Shown here piece by piece: positions 1-10,048 of a stretch of 64,000 nucleotides of DNA. This stretch comes from Flavobacterium ginsengisoli. Its GTDB lineage: Bacteria; Bacteroidota; Bacteroidia; Flavobacteriales; Flavobacteriaceae. The position numbers and the translations under genes are program-made. Under the pieces are notes generated by a model. The model saw only the letters and a program-made list of their open reading frames with translations, did not search any database and was not told the DNA's origin. Where the stretch lies: positions 3,047,001-3,111,000 of the forward strand of contig NZ_CP121110.1 in assembly GCF_029625315.1 (NCBI RefSeq). Direction: 5' to 3'. How positions within the stretch are numbered: the first letter of the stretch is position 1; every line of letters begins with the position of its first letter.

Positions 1-230
1 TGATAATTGAAAAACAACATACAGAAGCCAAAAACTTATTTTATTTATGGATTCACAAAAGAGCAATGAATAGGAGAAATAACAAATCAATGTCCAGAAT
101 AATCCTTTAAACCAAAATCTGAAATCTCCGTAAGAAATATTTTTACCTTGAAGTTTTTGGTGAACACGATGTTTTAGAGTAGAAAAAAAAGTTTTTCTTC
201 TTCTGATTTATTGAAATATTTAGCTTTCAT
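1..230 (-). CDS. Fatty-acid (acyl-CoA) desaturase, N-terminal part, cut by window edge
   Basis: Reading leftward from an ATG at 230-228, the translation begins MKAKYFNKSEEEKLFF, continues STLKHRVHQKLQGKNISYGD and then enters a hydrophobic stretch (FWTLICYFSYSLLF). This resembles the start of linoleoyl-CoA-type desaturases of Flavobacteria, which open with a charged FF-TL-RV segment before the first membrane helices. The histidine boxes that would settle the identity lie outside the window. The frame breaks at an A8 run (183-190); nine A would join both halves. It is divergent from the regulator at 335, with which it shares a short intergenic region containing palindromes. Identity is a family-resemblance judgement from about 75 residues. 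Confidence 0.55.
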
Positions 231-256
231 AAAGTGTCTTTTTTAAAATTACAAGA

Positions 257-264
257 CAAACCTA
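257..264 (-). promoter_or_regulatory. Probable -7 element of the desaturase promoter
   Basis: On the minus strand this reads TAGGTTTG, matching the Flavobacterium -7 consensus TAnnTTTG. A TTG (plus-strand CAA at 282-284) lies 17 nt upstream. It sits about 27 nt before the desaturase ATG. Confidence 0.5.
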
Positions 265-284
265 TTGCATTTATCGCGTATCAA

Positions 285-332
285 TTTGCGCAAACCAATT
301 AAAGAAATATTTATATTTGCGATTATCGCAAA
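285..332. promoter_or_regulatory. Divergent operator/promoter region with two palindromes
   Basis: A 10-bp palindrome TTTGCGCAAA (285-294) and a perfect 17-bp palindrome TTTGCGATTATCGCAAA (316-332) share the half-site TTTGCG. The second overlaps the -7 element TATATTTG (312-319) of the plus-strand promoter; TTG at 286-288 is 23 nt upstream as -33 element. The arrangement fits autorepression by the regulator starting at 335 and co-control of the divergent desaturase. Regulator binding is inferred. Confidence 0.65.
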
Positions 333-334
333 TT

Positions 335-1009
335 ATGAAACATCAGGAATCTTTTTTAAAAGCAATTAGACAAAAAGCACCTAAGTCAGTTTCTTTAATA
401 GAAGAAATTGCAGGTATTTTAGAAATTAAATATGACGCCTCTCATCGAAGGATTTCAGGAAAAAGCAAATTCTCTATTGATGAAACGATTAAACTGGCGG
501 AACATTTCAACATTTCGCTAGATAATTTATTCTCAAATAAAGAAAAGGTGGTTATTGAGAAAACAATCGAGATTGAAAACTTAAAAGACATGCTTCATTA
601 TTTCAAATCATCATCTGAAAATATTGAAGCATTAATAAAAAATAAGACAGCAACACTTTTCTATTCAGCAAAAGACATTCCGCTGTTTTATTTTATGGAT
701 GGTACAATTTTATCCAAATTTAAAGCCTTTGTATGGCTGAATCTATTAAACTCAAATCAGAAAAAAGTTGCTTTTGAAAATTTTGTAATTGATGAATCAT
801 TTACAGAATACATGCAAAAATTAAAAGAAATATACGAGAATACTCCTGTAAATGAAGTATGGAATGACACCACCATAAACAGTAGCTTGCAACAAATTCT
901 ATATTTTTATGAGGCTGGACTTTTAAATCTAAAAAGTGCAAATGCTCTTTGTTTAGATTTAAAACGAATTATTAGCTTAATAAAAGAAAAATGCAGACAA
1001 ACCCAATAA
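335..1009 (+). CDS. Helix-turn-helix (XRE-like) transcriptional regulator
   Basis: 225 residues from the ATG at 335. An in-frame TTG at 317 was not chosen because it lies inside the -7 promoter element. Residues about 10-70 have the spacing of an XRE/BetR helix-turn-helix (SLIEEIAGILEIKYDASHRR, then SIDETIKLAEHFNISLDNLF), a layout common in Bacteroidota regulators. The remaining 150 residues are mostly helical and charged and are not recognised. The gene follows a promoter overlapped by a 17-bp palindrome and is divergent from a desaturase gene, so it may autoregulate and control membrane lipid desaturation. The DNA-binding call is good; the target is inference. Confidence 0.75.
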   Translation: MKHQESFLKAIRQKAPKSVSLIEEIAGILEIKYDASHRRISGKSKFSIDETIKLAEHFNISLDNLFSNKEKVVIEKTIEIENLKDMLHYFKSSSENIEALIKNKTATLFYSAKDIPLFYFMDGTILSKFKAFVWLNLLNSNQKKVAFENFVIDESFTEYMQKLKEIYENTPVNEVWNDTTINSSLQQILYFYEAGLLNLKSANALCLDLKRIISLIKEKCRQTQ

Positions 1010-1055
1010 TCAGTTTTCGATTTATTATAATGAGCTAATATTATTGAATAATAAC

Positions 1056-1298
1056 ATGCTTATAGAAACAGAAGAAAAGCTGACGATGTTTGTACCTTAC
1101 ACTCTTTTAGGGTATTTTATAACCGACAATAAAGAAAGTCGCAAGAATGTTCATCAATTTTTCAAACAGCAAATTACAAATTCTATACCCTTAGGACAAT
1201 CTGGAATAAAGGAACAAAATCTTTTCTTTAATCGAGCCATTCGAAAAATAGACTATTATCTAGAAAAAATAAATTCTCAGGTAGATTTATTGTTTTAA
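1056..1298 (+). CDS. Small protein of unknown function
   Basis: 80 residues from the ATG at 1056 (an in-frame TTG lies at 1044). I do not recognise a family. It contains an aromatic hydrophobic segment (MFVPYTLLGYFI) followed by a charged, probably helical C-terminal half (FNRAIRKIDYYLEKINSQVD). It lies 46 nt after the regulator on the same strand and is followed directly by a terminator hairpin, which supports a real transcribed gene and possible co-transcription with the regulator. Confidence 0.5.
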   Translation: MLIETEEKLTMFVPYTLLGYFITDNKESRKNVHQFFKQQITNSIPLGQSGIKEQNLFFNRAIRKIDYYLEKINSQVDLLF

Positions 1299-1305
1299 AA
1301 AAATT

Positions 1306-1342
1306 GAAAAACCCCAAATTCTTAACCAAATTAGGGTTTTTC
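1306..1342 (+). terminator. Rho-independent terminator
   Basis: Inverted repeat GAAAAACCCCAAATT / AAATTAGGGTTTTTC around a 7-nt loop, with flanking A and T runs, directly after the small gene ending at 1298. From here to about 1530 I see nothing but AT-rich spacer. Confidence 0.65.
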
Positions 1343-1548
1343 AACCTTATGTATTTCTTCATTTTTTACATTTCCTACAAAAGGAATCTATTTCGTACCA
1401 AATTTAAAATTTACTATTGCAAAGTCATTTTCGAATATTTTTAATAAATATTCTAAATTTTAATAGTTATATAACGCCTTTTAAGAGGCTGTAGCAACTT
1501 TTTATCACAATTTAACAAATTAGCGTTTTATTTGTAACCTTTTTTTTA

Positions 1549-1556
1549 TACTTTTG
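1549..1556 (+). promoter_or_regulatory. Probable -7 promoter element (TACTTTTG)
   Basis: Matches TAnnTTTG. The candidate TTG at 1532-1534 is only 14 nt upstream, shorter than usual. It lies 39 nt before the TTG start of the next gene and would drive the uptake operon from 1595. Confidence 0.4.
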
Positions 1557-1594
1557 AAATCTTCCGAAAACAACTAATAAAACCATTAAATCCT

Positions 1595-2340
1595 TTGAAA
1601 AATTACCAAAAAAAAATCGTTTTTCTCATTTTATTTGAATTATTCTTAAACATTCATCCTATCCAGAGTCAAACTAGTAATGATATCAATACTTACAATT
1701 GGTTTGATACTACTGTTGGCAGAATTAATTTGGATATTAATAATGGGATACCACACACCAATTCATTTCGAACTTTAAGCACTGACATCCATTTGTATTT
1801 AATTAATAAATACGAATCAGGAAAAGTTACGTACGAAAACCAAACTTATTATGATGTCAAACTCAAATATGACATTTATAGAGATATATTGGTTTTGAAC
1901 CCTGATGGAGGGTCAGAAAATATTGGTATAAATCTAATACAGAATAAAGTTAGTTCGTTTTCTATACTTGATAAAAACTTTATCAAAAGAGAAAAAAGAG
2001 CGAAGATATACCTGAATTTACAACGGGTTATTACGAGGAAAGCAAAATTGCTCCAGAATTGGTCTTGTATATCAAACACCATAAAGATATGCAGAAAACG
2101 ATTTACGAAAGCAGTCTTTACTTTACCTTCAAAGAAAACAACTCCTATTTTATTGATTTAAAAGGTAAAATTTATGCAATAAGAGGCAAAAGCGACCTTG
2201 TTAAATTATTTCCAGAACAGAAAAAGCAAATCAATGGGTTTTATTTATTGAACAGAGAACTAAGAAATTCCGATTTAGATCAATTCATGAAAAATTTGAT
2301 GAAATATACCTTTAACTCTCAGTCAATATCAAGCAAATAA
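1595..2340 (+). CDS. Secreted protein of unknown function, frameshifted in this sequence
   Basis: Starts with TTG at 1595; the first about 25 residues form a signal peptide (charged MKNYQKK, then FLILFELFL, cleavage near IQSQ). The frame shifts in the A run at 1991-1998, where one A appears to be missing; reading on in the next frame gives SEDIPEFTTGYYEESKIAP and a continuous C-terminus to 2340, about 248 residues in total. No domain is recognised. It ends 5 nt before the TonB receptor, so it is probably the first gene of that operon and exported to the periplasm or outer membrane. Confidence 0.6.
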
Positions 2341-2345
2341 AACAA

Positions 2346-5131
2346 ATGAAAAAATTTTTACTCTCCTTACTTATCGCGTTCTCTTTTCAATTGTCTTTTG
2401 CACAAAATACGAATGAGAAATTATCTATCACTTTTAAAGACGAAACTTTAACCAATGCGCTAAAACGTATTGAAGAAGCAACTGCATATAAATTTTACTT
2501 TGATCCAACTTGGGTTAATGCTGAAAAAGGACTGATCTCTGGAACTTATACAGATGCAAAAATCGATGATGTGCTTAATAAAGTATTAAGCAAAACAGAT
2601 TTGAATTATATCATCCTGAAAAACAAAGTAATCTTTACACTAAACAGTACAATTCACGATACTTTGCCTGCAAATTATTTTACTGATGCTCCTGTTGAAA
2701 CAAATCAGAATAAAAATACTGATAGCGAGAATCCTGTATTTCACCAGCAATACGATTCTTTAAGCGACTATACCGTAAATAAAAAATCTGCAATTGTTTT
2801 TATTGGTAAAGAAAACAAAGAAGCTACTAAAAAATCTTTTACCGTTTCTGGAACAGTTAGAAACGAAGAAACAGGTAAAGCTGAACCAAATATTTATATT
2901 AAAGTTCGAAATAAAAACATAAATACTTCTACAGACCCTGACGGAAATTATACTCTACAACTTCCTAGAGGTATAAATATTATTGAAATCAAATCATTAA
3001 GCCATAAAGAAGTGGTAAGAACTTTAATGGTTTATGATGATGGTGCATTTGATGTTAATATCAACGAAAAATCAAACCAACTTGACGAAGTTGTAATTAA
3101 AAAGAAAGGACAAAAACCTACTGAAACTACTGTTTCTGGTTTGGTTTCTATTGATATTGAAGGAATCAAGAATGTTCCTTTAATTCTTGGTGAAAGAGAT
3201 ATTCTTAAAGTAGCGACTACTTTTCCTGGGATTAAAACCACAGGTGAAGGTTCTGCTGGATTTAATGTTAGAGGTGGAAAAGATGATCAAAACTTAATTC
3301 TTTTGGACAATGCTGTATTATATAATCCGCGGCACTTTTTAGGATTCTTCTCTGCTATTAATCCATACACTACAAAGAAAGCCGATATTTACAAAGGAAG
3401 TATTCCTGCAGATTTTGGAGGAAGATTGTCGTCTGTGTTTGATATCGCTACCAAAAATGGTAATCAGGAAAAATTTTCAGGTGAGGGAGCAATTGGTCCT
3501 ATTACTTCGAATCTTACGTTAAGTGTTCCAATCGAAAAAAATAAATCTAGTATTATTGTCGGAGGACGTGCAACATATTCTGATTGGATTTTAAAGGCGC
3601 TTGATAATGAAGATTTAAAAAACAGTCAAGCAGGATTTTATGATGGAATTTTTAAATACAATAATGCGATTAACGCTAATAACAATTTAGAAGCTACAGC
3701 ATATTATAGCCACGACCGTTTTAGTTTAAGCTCTGACTCTATTTACAAATACAGCAACAGATTGGCTTCTATTAAATGGGATCACACTTTTAACAAAAAA
3801 AATAAAGTCGCTTTCATTTTCACAAACAGTGAATACAAATTCAATATTGACTACGATTCAGATGATATAAATTCATTTGATTTTGGTTATAAAGTAAACG
3901 AATCGCAATTACAGGCAAAATTCACTTACCAACTTAACCCAAAACATACTTTTTCTTATGGTATTGCTAGCAAACTATACAATATCTCGCCAGGATATCA
4001 GCACCCTACAAAACCGGAAGCTACTTTAGTCCCAACAGATATTGAAAAAGAAAAAGCATTAGAATCTGCGAGCATATTTATCTGACAGTTATAAATTCAA
4101 TGATAAATTACTTATTGATCTTGGATTAAGGTATTCTTATTACATGGCATTAGGTCCTGGTGATGTAAATACTTATGCTCCTGGTTTACCATTGAGCGCC
4201 GAAACAGTGACAGGAACAACGACTTATAAAAATAATGAAGTAATAAAAACATACGGCGGACTAGAGCCTCGTATTCGTCGCACGTTATTTCCTTACAGAT
4301 GATTTCTCTGTAAAAGCAGGTTATGATGTAACTCGTCAGTATATTCATTTATTATCTAGTAATGTTACTCAATCACCAACAGATACTTGGAAATTATCTG
4401 ATTCTAATGTAAAACCTCAAACCGCTCAACAGGTTTCGTTAGGATTATTCAAAACATTAAAAGATGAAGAATACGAAGTAAGTTTAGAAGGATATTATAA
4501 AAAATCTAAAAACATTCTAGATTACAAAGTTGGTGCGCAATTATTGCTTAACCAAAATGTTGAAACCGAACTTTTACAAGGTGAAGGAAAAGCATACGGA
4601 GTTGAGTTATTATTAAAGAAATCGACTGGAAGATTAAACGGATGGATTGGATATACTTATTCTCGTACTTTTATCAAACTAGACAGCCAGTTTAGTTCAG
4701 AAATCGTAAATAATGGAGAATATTTCCCTGCTAACTTTGATAAACCTCATGATTTAAGTGCGATTTTAAATTATAGATTTACAAAACGTTACAGTTTATC
4801 AACTAACTTCTTATATCAAACAGGAAGACCTATAACGTATCCTATTGGTACTTTCCATTACGGAAACTCAGAATATACTTTGTATAGTGATAGAAATGCT
4901 TATAGAATTCCAGATTATATTCGTTTAGATATTGGAGTTAACATTGAAGGAAACCATAAAATTAAAAAGCTAGCACATAGTTTCTGGAATATTTCTATTT
5001 ACAACGTTCTAGGAAGAAACAATCCGTATTCTATTTATTTCGTAACAGATCCAAATGGAAAAGTAAAAGGCTATAAAACATCTATTTTCTCAATCCCAGT
5101 ACCAAGTATTACGTATAACTTCAAATTCTAA
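2346..5131 (+). CDS. TonB-dependent outer-membrane receptor with STN and carboxypeptidase-like domains
   Basis: About 927 residues after correction. Order: signal peptide (1-20), STN domain (about 25-95, ITFKDETLTNALKRIEEATA), CarboxypepD_reg-like domain (about 167-235, SGTVRNEETGKAEPN), plug (about 255-360, GFNVRGGKDDQNLILLDNAV), then a beta-barrel ending in an aromatic residue (TYNFKF). The frame breaks at GCGAGC (4078-4083; GCAGC restores AAYLSDSYKFN) and near 4276-4284. An STN domain normally marks receptors that either signal to an anti-sigma factor or take up specific ligands, but no sigma/anti-sigma pair is adjacent. The four DUF4249 lipoproteins downstream are the usual companions of this receptor type. 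The substrate is unknown. Confidence 0.9.
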
Positions 5132-5140
5132 TACGAGTAA

Positions 5141-6326
5141 ATGAAAAATCACAATCTATATAAGATTATTATTTTACTTGTTACTGCTATTGTAATTAAT
5201 GGCTGTACAGAAGCATATCCATTGGTAACCAATAGATTTGAAGATGTACTGATTGTTGAAGCCAATCTAACTAACGAGCTCAAAAACCAAGAAGTAAAAC
5301 TTACCAAATCTGCAAGGTTCGAAGATGAAAATTATCTTCCAGAAAGTGGAGCAGAAGTTTTTATTACTGACGATGCAGGCAATAAATACAATTTCAGCGA
5401 AAATTCAGATAAATACGTTTCAGATATAGAGTTTCAAGCTGTTCCTAATACCAAATACCAATTACACATTAACACCAAAGACGGAAGATCTTTTGCTTCA
5501 TCGCCAGAAATCCTTACCACTATAACACCTATCCAAAGTGTAGTAGCAGCGATTGAACAAAAAGATGATATTAATGGTGTTGGTATTCGTGTAAACAGTT
5601 TTGACCCTACAGCTACATCGACCTATTATAGATTTGAGTACGAGGAAACCTACAAGGTTGTTGCGCCAAAATGGTCGCCAACAAAACTTGTATGGAATGG
5701 CGGGCCAACCTTTGAACCAAATTCTGTAGACACTAAGGTTTGCTATGGTTCTAACAAAAGCATCGGATTTATGCTTTTAAATACAAATAAACTGAAAGAA
5801 GATCGTGTAGATTATCGAATTCGCTTTATTAGTGACCAAGATTATATTATTACGACCCGATACAGTATTTTAGTTAAGCAATATGTAGAAAGTCTGGCGA
5901 CTTACAATTATTACAATACATTAAACAAAACAGCTGTCTCAGGAGGAACTATTACTTCTCCTACTCAGCCCGGTCTTTTGTTAGGTAATTTGAGATCAAT
6001 TAATGGCGACAGTAAAATATCAGGATATTTTGATGTATGCTCCGTATCGACTGAGCGAATTTATTTTAACTATGCGGATTTATTTCCAGGTAAATTTCCT
6101 CCTCCTTATGCTGTAGATTGTACACAATTTTGTTATGAAAAAGAAGCTTATAACCCTGTTCCTTGTACACATTGCTGTCATTATTTAGATGATTTGCCTC
6201 GAGGAATAATAACTTATTATTCAGGAGATGGAATCAAATCTCTTGAAACATATTGGGTTGATGCTCCATGCGGAGACTGTACAAAAATTGCCTCTAACAT
6301 AAAACCACCTTTTTTGGGTAGATTAA
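5141..6326 (+). CDS. DUF4249 lipoprotein, copy 1
   Basis: About 394 residues. The N-terminus is a lipoprotein signal (hydrophobic stretch, then NGC-TEAYPL), so it is membrane-anchored, probably at the outer membrane. The rest is DUF4249-like: a beta-rich N-terminal domain (LTNELKNQEVKLTKSARF, SGAEVFITDDAGNKYNF) and a Cys-rich C-terminal part (DCTQFC, PCTHCCHY, CGDCTKIAS). Copies 2 and 3 end PPFWVD; this copy has a T6 run at 6310-6315 where they have T5, and with T5 it ends PPFWVD at 6326 rather than in the longer tail to 6349. Located 9 nt after the TonB receptor. Function probably as accessory lipoprotein of the receptor; this is inferred from context. Confidence 0.8.
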
Positions 6327-6381
6327 TAAAGAATTATCTATTTTTTTGAAGATCAAATCAACTTAAAAAGAACATCGAAAA

Positions 6382-7569
6382 ATGAAATTTCAAATCATAA
6401 AAAATATAATCCCACTAGCTCTTCTCTCAACCCTTTTTTATGGTTGTTCAGAAGCATATCCGTTAGTGACAAATAGGTTTGAAGAAGTAATTATAGTAGA
6501 GGCCAGCCTAACTAACGAGCTAAAAAAACAGGAAATAAAATTGACCAAATCAGCAAAATTTGAAGATGAAGGCTACCTTTCTGAAAGTGGCGCAGAAGTT
6601 TTTATTACCGATGATGCTGGCAATCAATATAATTTTAGTGACGATTCAGAAAAATATGTTTCAGATATAGAATTTCAAGCTGTTCCAAATACTAAATATC
6701 AATTACACATTAACACCAAAGACGGAAGATCTTTTGAATCATCCCCAGAAATGCTTACGACCATTAACCCTATGCAAAGTGTGGTCGCAGCAATTGAACA
6801 AAAAGACGATATAAACGGCGTAGGTATTCGCGTAAACAGCTTTGATCCTACAGCCACATCAACTTATTACAGATATGAATATGAGGAAACATATAAAGTT
6901 ATTGCCCCAAACTGGCTGCCTATTAAACTTGTATGGAATAATGGGCCTATATTTGAATCAAACTCGCCAGATACTAAGACTTGCTATGGTTCTAAAAAAA
7001 GCGTAGGATTTATGCTAGTAAATACAAATACGCTAAAAGAAGACCGCGTAAATTATTTAATTCGCTTTATTAATGACCAAGACTATATTATCACACACAG
7101 ATACAGCATTCTAGTTAGACAATATGTAGAAAGTCTTGTCGCTTACAACTATTATAACACATTGAATAAAACGGCAGTTTCTGGAGGAACCATTACTTCT
7201 CCAACCCAGCCAGGTCTTTTATTGGGTAATTTAAGAGCTATTAATGGTGACAGTAAAATATCAGGATATTTTGATGTGTGCTCTGTTTCTACGGAACGAA
7301 TTTATTTCAATTATAAGGATTTATTTCCAGATAAATTCCCACCTCCGTATGTTATTGATTGCACACAATATTGTATTGCAGAATCTCCTTTTAATCCTCC
7401 TCCTTGCACACACTCGGCCCCCCATTATTTAGACGATTTGATTCTCGGAAAAATAAGCTATTTTTCAGGAGACGGTGCTAATACTATTACAACTTATTGG
7501 GTTGATGCCCCTTGCGGAGATTGCACAAAAATTGCCTCTAACATAAAACCTCCTTTTTGGGTAGATTAA
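6382..7569 (+). CDS. DUF4249 lipoprotein, copy 2
   Basis: 395 residues with lipobox YGC-SEAYPL. Nearly identical to copy 1 across the N-terminal domain and the core (QAVPNTKYQLHINTKDGRSF is identical in both), differing mostly around residues 170-200 and in the Cys-rich segment (CTQYC, PPCTHSAPH) before the shared CGDCTKIASNIKPPFWVD end. The spacer before it matches the spacer before copy 3 (AATCAACTTAAAAAGAACAT), indicating duplication of gene plus spacer. Confidence 0.82.
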   Translation: MKFQIIKNIIPLALLSTLFYGCSEAYPLVTNRFEEVIIVEASLTNELKKQEIKLTKSAKFEDEGYLSESGAEVFITDDAGNQYNFSDDSEKYVSDIEFQAVPNTKYQLHINTKDGRSFESSPEMLTTINPMQSVVAAIEQKDDINGVGIRVNSFDPTATSTYYRYEYEETYKVIAPNWLPIKLVWNNGPIFESNSPDTKTCYGSKKSVGFMLVNTNTLKEDRVNYLIRFINDQDYIITHRYSILVRQYVESLVAYNYYNTLNKTAVSGGTITSPTQPGLLLGNLRAINGDSKISGYFDVCSVSTERIYFNYKDLFPDKFPPPYVIDCTQYCIAESPFNPPPCTHSAPHYLDDLILGKISYFSGDGANTITTYWVDAPCGDCTKIASNIKPPFWVD

Positions 7570-7624
7570 ACAAAGTCATCTAGTTTTTAAAAGATTCAAT
7601 CAACTTAAAAAGAACATCAAAAAA

Positions 7625-8818
7625 ATGAAATTTTACATCATAAAAAATATAATCTTCCTTGCCCTTCTTACAATCCTTTTTAATGGTTGTACAGAGGCAT
7701 ATCCGTTAGTAACAAACAGATTTGAAGAAGTAATTATTGTAGAAGCCAATATAACCAATGAACTTAAAAAGCAAGAAATAAAACTTACCAAATCTGCAAA
7801 ATTTGAAGATGAAAACTACCTGTCTGAAAGCGGAGCAAAAGTTTTCATTACTGATGATGCCGGCAATCAATATAATTTTAGTGAAGATTTAGATAAATAT
7901 GTTTCTGATACGGAATTTCAGGCAGTTCCAAATACTAAATACCAGCTGCATATTACCACTAAAGACGGTAGATCTTTTGAGTCATCGCCAGAAACTCTAA
8001 CCACCATAAATCCTATACAAAGTGTAGTGGCTACGGTTGAAGAAAAAGATGGTGTAAATGGTGTTGCTATTCACGTAAACAGCTTTGATCCTACCGACTC
8101 ATCAACTTATTACAGATACGAATACGAGGAAACCTACAAAGTTATTGCGCCAAAATGGAGACCTACAAAAATTGATTGGATCGTAAGCACGCAAACTCCT
8201 GTTTTCCTTCCAAATTCACCCAGCACTAAAACTTGTTATGGTTCTGGAAAAAATATAGAATTAATGCTACAAAGTACAAACAATCTAAAAGAAGATCGTG
8301 TAGACTATTTAATTCGATTTATTAACGACCAAGATTACATTATTACACACCGATATAGCATTTTGGTTAGACAATATATAGAAAGTCAAACAGCATACAA
8401 TTATTACAATACATTGAAAAAAAGCGCTGCATCTGGAGGTACTATTGTTTCTCCTACTCAGCCAGGCTTTTTATTGGGAAATTTACGAGGTATTAATAAT
8501 GACAGTAAAATATCTGGATATTTTGATGTTTGCTCTGTATCGACAGAACGAATTTATTTTAACTATGAAGACTTATTTCCAGGTAAATTTCCTCCACCTT
8601 ATGTAGAAGAATGTAAAGAGTTTTGCTACTCAACAGATGAGTCTTTAGTTCCTGACCCTTGCACGAACTGGGGACATTACGCTACTGATTTATCATTAGG
8701 GAAAATAACCTATTATTCGGGAACAGGAACAGGTTTGACCTTTTGGGTAGATTCTCCATGTGGAGACTGTACAACAATTGCATCGAGTATTAAACCTCCA
8801 TTTTGGGTGGATAATTAA
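7625..8818 (+). CDS. DUF4249 lipoprotein, copy 3
   Basis: 397 residues with lipobox NGC-TEAYPL. Close to copies 1 and 2 (EYEETYKVIAP, SVSTERIYFNY, CGDCTTIASSIKPPFWVDN). The variable block near residues 175-200 is longer (PTKIDWIVSTQTPVFLPN) and the Cys-rich region differs (ECKEFC, DPCTNWGHY). The pattern of conserved frame and variable patches suggests diversification of a surface- or ligand-facing region. Confidence 0.82.
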   Translation: MKFYIIKNIIFLALLTILFNGCTEAYPLVTNRFEEVIIVEANITNELKKQEIKLTKSAKFEDENYLSESGAKVFITDDAGNQYNFSEDLDKYVSDTEFQAVPNTKYQLHITTKDGRSFESSPETLTTINPIQSVVATVEEKDGVNGVAIHVNSFDPTDSSTYYRYEYEETYKVIAPKWRPTKIDWIVSTQTPVFLPNSPSTKTCYGSGKNIELMLQSTNNLKEDRVDYLIRFINDQDYIITHRYSILVRQYIESQTAYNYYNTLKKSAASGGTIVSPTQPGFLLGNLRGINNDSKISGYFDVCSVSTERIYFNYEDLFPGKFPPPYVEECKEFCYSTDESLVPDPCTNWGHYATDLSLGKITYYSGTGTGLTFWVDSPCGDCTTIASSIKPPFWVDN

Positions 8819-8872
8819 AAATTCCTTTTTACAATAAAACCAGAATCAGATTAAAAAGAATAGATTTAAACC

Positions 8873-10048
8873 ATGAAATTTCATTTAATAAAAAATACAA
8901 TCCTTTTAGCATTTCTAGCAGTCCTTTTTAGTGGCTGTACAGAAACATATCCGCTTTTAACTAACACTTATGAAGAAATAATAGTAATTGAAGCAACATT
9001 AACAAACGAACTTAAAAACCAAGAAATTAAAATCACTAAAACTTCAAAATTTGAAGATACAGAAGTTGCCGTAGAAAGTGGCGCTAAAGTCGTTGTTAGA
9101 GACGACCAAGGAAACGAATATCTATTTGTAGAAAGCTCAGGAGTATATAAATCTCAGGTAGCTTTTCAAGCTCTTCCAGATGCTAAATACACATTAGAAG
9201 TCACTACTAAAGATGGAAAGATTTATCAGTCAAACCCGCAAACTTTGACAAAGGTAAATCCAATCCAAAGTGTTGTTCCTGCACTTGCAGTAAATAAAGA
9301 CAATGAAACTGGTGTTCAGATTAATGTTAACAATTACGATCCAACAAAATCTTCAAATTACTACAGATATGAATATGAGGAAACTTTCAAAATTGTCGCA
9401 CCAAAATGGAATGTTTACAAAATCATTAGCACTTCTCTGCAAACAGTAGATTTGATTAATAACGATCCTGCTACTAAAACTTGTTACTCAACCAAAAAAT
9501 CAACAGATATAATTTTGGTTAATACTAATGACCTGACAGAAGACCGCGTAAACTTACCTATTCGATTTATCGATAAAAATGATTACATAATTGGACATCG
9601 ATACAGCATATTGGTAAAACAATATATTGAAAGTTTAGAAGCATATACTTTTCATAAAACAATAAAAGACATGTCAAGTTCTTCAAGTATTTTAAACCCA
9701 AAACAACCTGGTATTATTGCTGGAAATATAAGATGCATAAACGATTCGGCTACAAAAGTTATAGGCTTTTTTGATGTTTCTTCTTATTCTGAGTCTAGAA
9801 TATTCTTCAATTATACCGATTTTTTCCCTACAAGCCCAATACCTTATTTTAACAGCTGCGACGACGTTCCTTTTAAATTCTGCTTTGGCACAGAAGACTG
9901 CGAGGGAGAAACTATGATTTATAATATAAATAAAAACCTTATGACATACGTTAGTGGCGCTGGTTCAAACTATACTCTTGTAGACGTCGCCTGCGGAGAT
10001 TGCACATCATTTTCATCAAACATAAAACCTTCATTTTGGATAGACTAA
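8873..10048 (+). CDS. DUF4249 lipoprotein, copy 4 (divergent)
   Basis: 391 residues with lipobox SGC-TETYPL. It aligns along its length with copies 1-3 but is clearly more diverged (ATLTNELKNQEIKITKTSKF; RYEYEETFKIVAPKWNVYK) and has a different Cys pattern (CDDVPFKFCFGTEDCEGE). It ends ACGDCTSFSSNIKPSFWID and overlaps the start of the next gene by 13 nt, implying translational coupling at the end of the array. Confidence 0.8.
   Translation: MKFHLIKNTILLAFLAVLFSGCTETYPLLTNTYEEIIVIEATLTNELKNQEIKITKTSKFEDTEVAVESGAKVVVRDDQGNEYLFVESSGVYKSQVAFQALPDAKYTLEVTTKDGKIYQSNPQTLTKVNPIQSVVPALAVNKDNETGVQINVNNYDPTKSSNYYRYEYEETFKIVAPKWNVYKIISTSLQTVDLINNDPATKTCYSTKKSTDIILVNTNDLTEDRVNLPIRFIDKNDYIIGHRYSILVKQYIESLEAYTFHKTIKDMSSSSSILNPKQPGIIAGNIRCINDSATKVIGFFDVSSYSESRIFFNYTDFFPTSPIPYFNSCDDVPFKFCFGTEDCEGETMIYNINKNLMTYVSGAGSNYTLVDVACGDCTSFSSNIKPSFWID

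Noticed and set aside
317-334. Upstream TTG start for the regulator at 335
   Set aside because: The TTG lies inside the -7 element TATATTTG, so it would not be in the transcript.
4112-4348. Minus-strand 78-residue ORF in the TonB receptor
   Set aside because: It lies between two frame errors of the receptor and reads as its complement.
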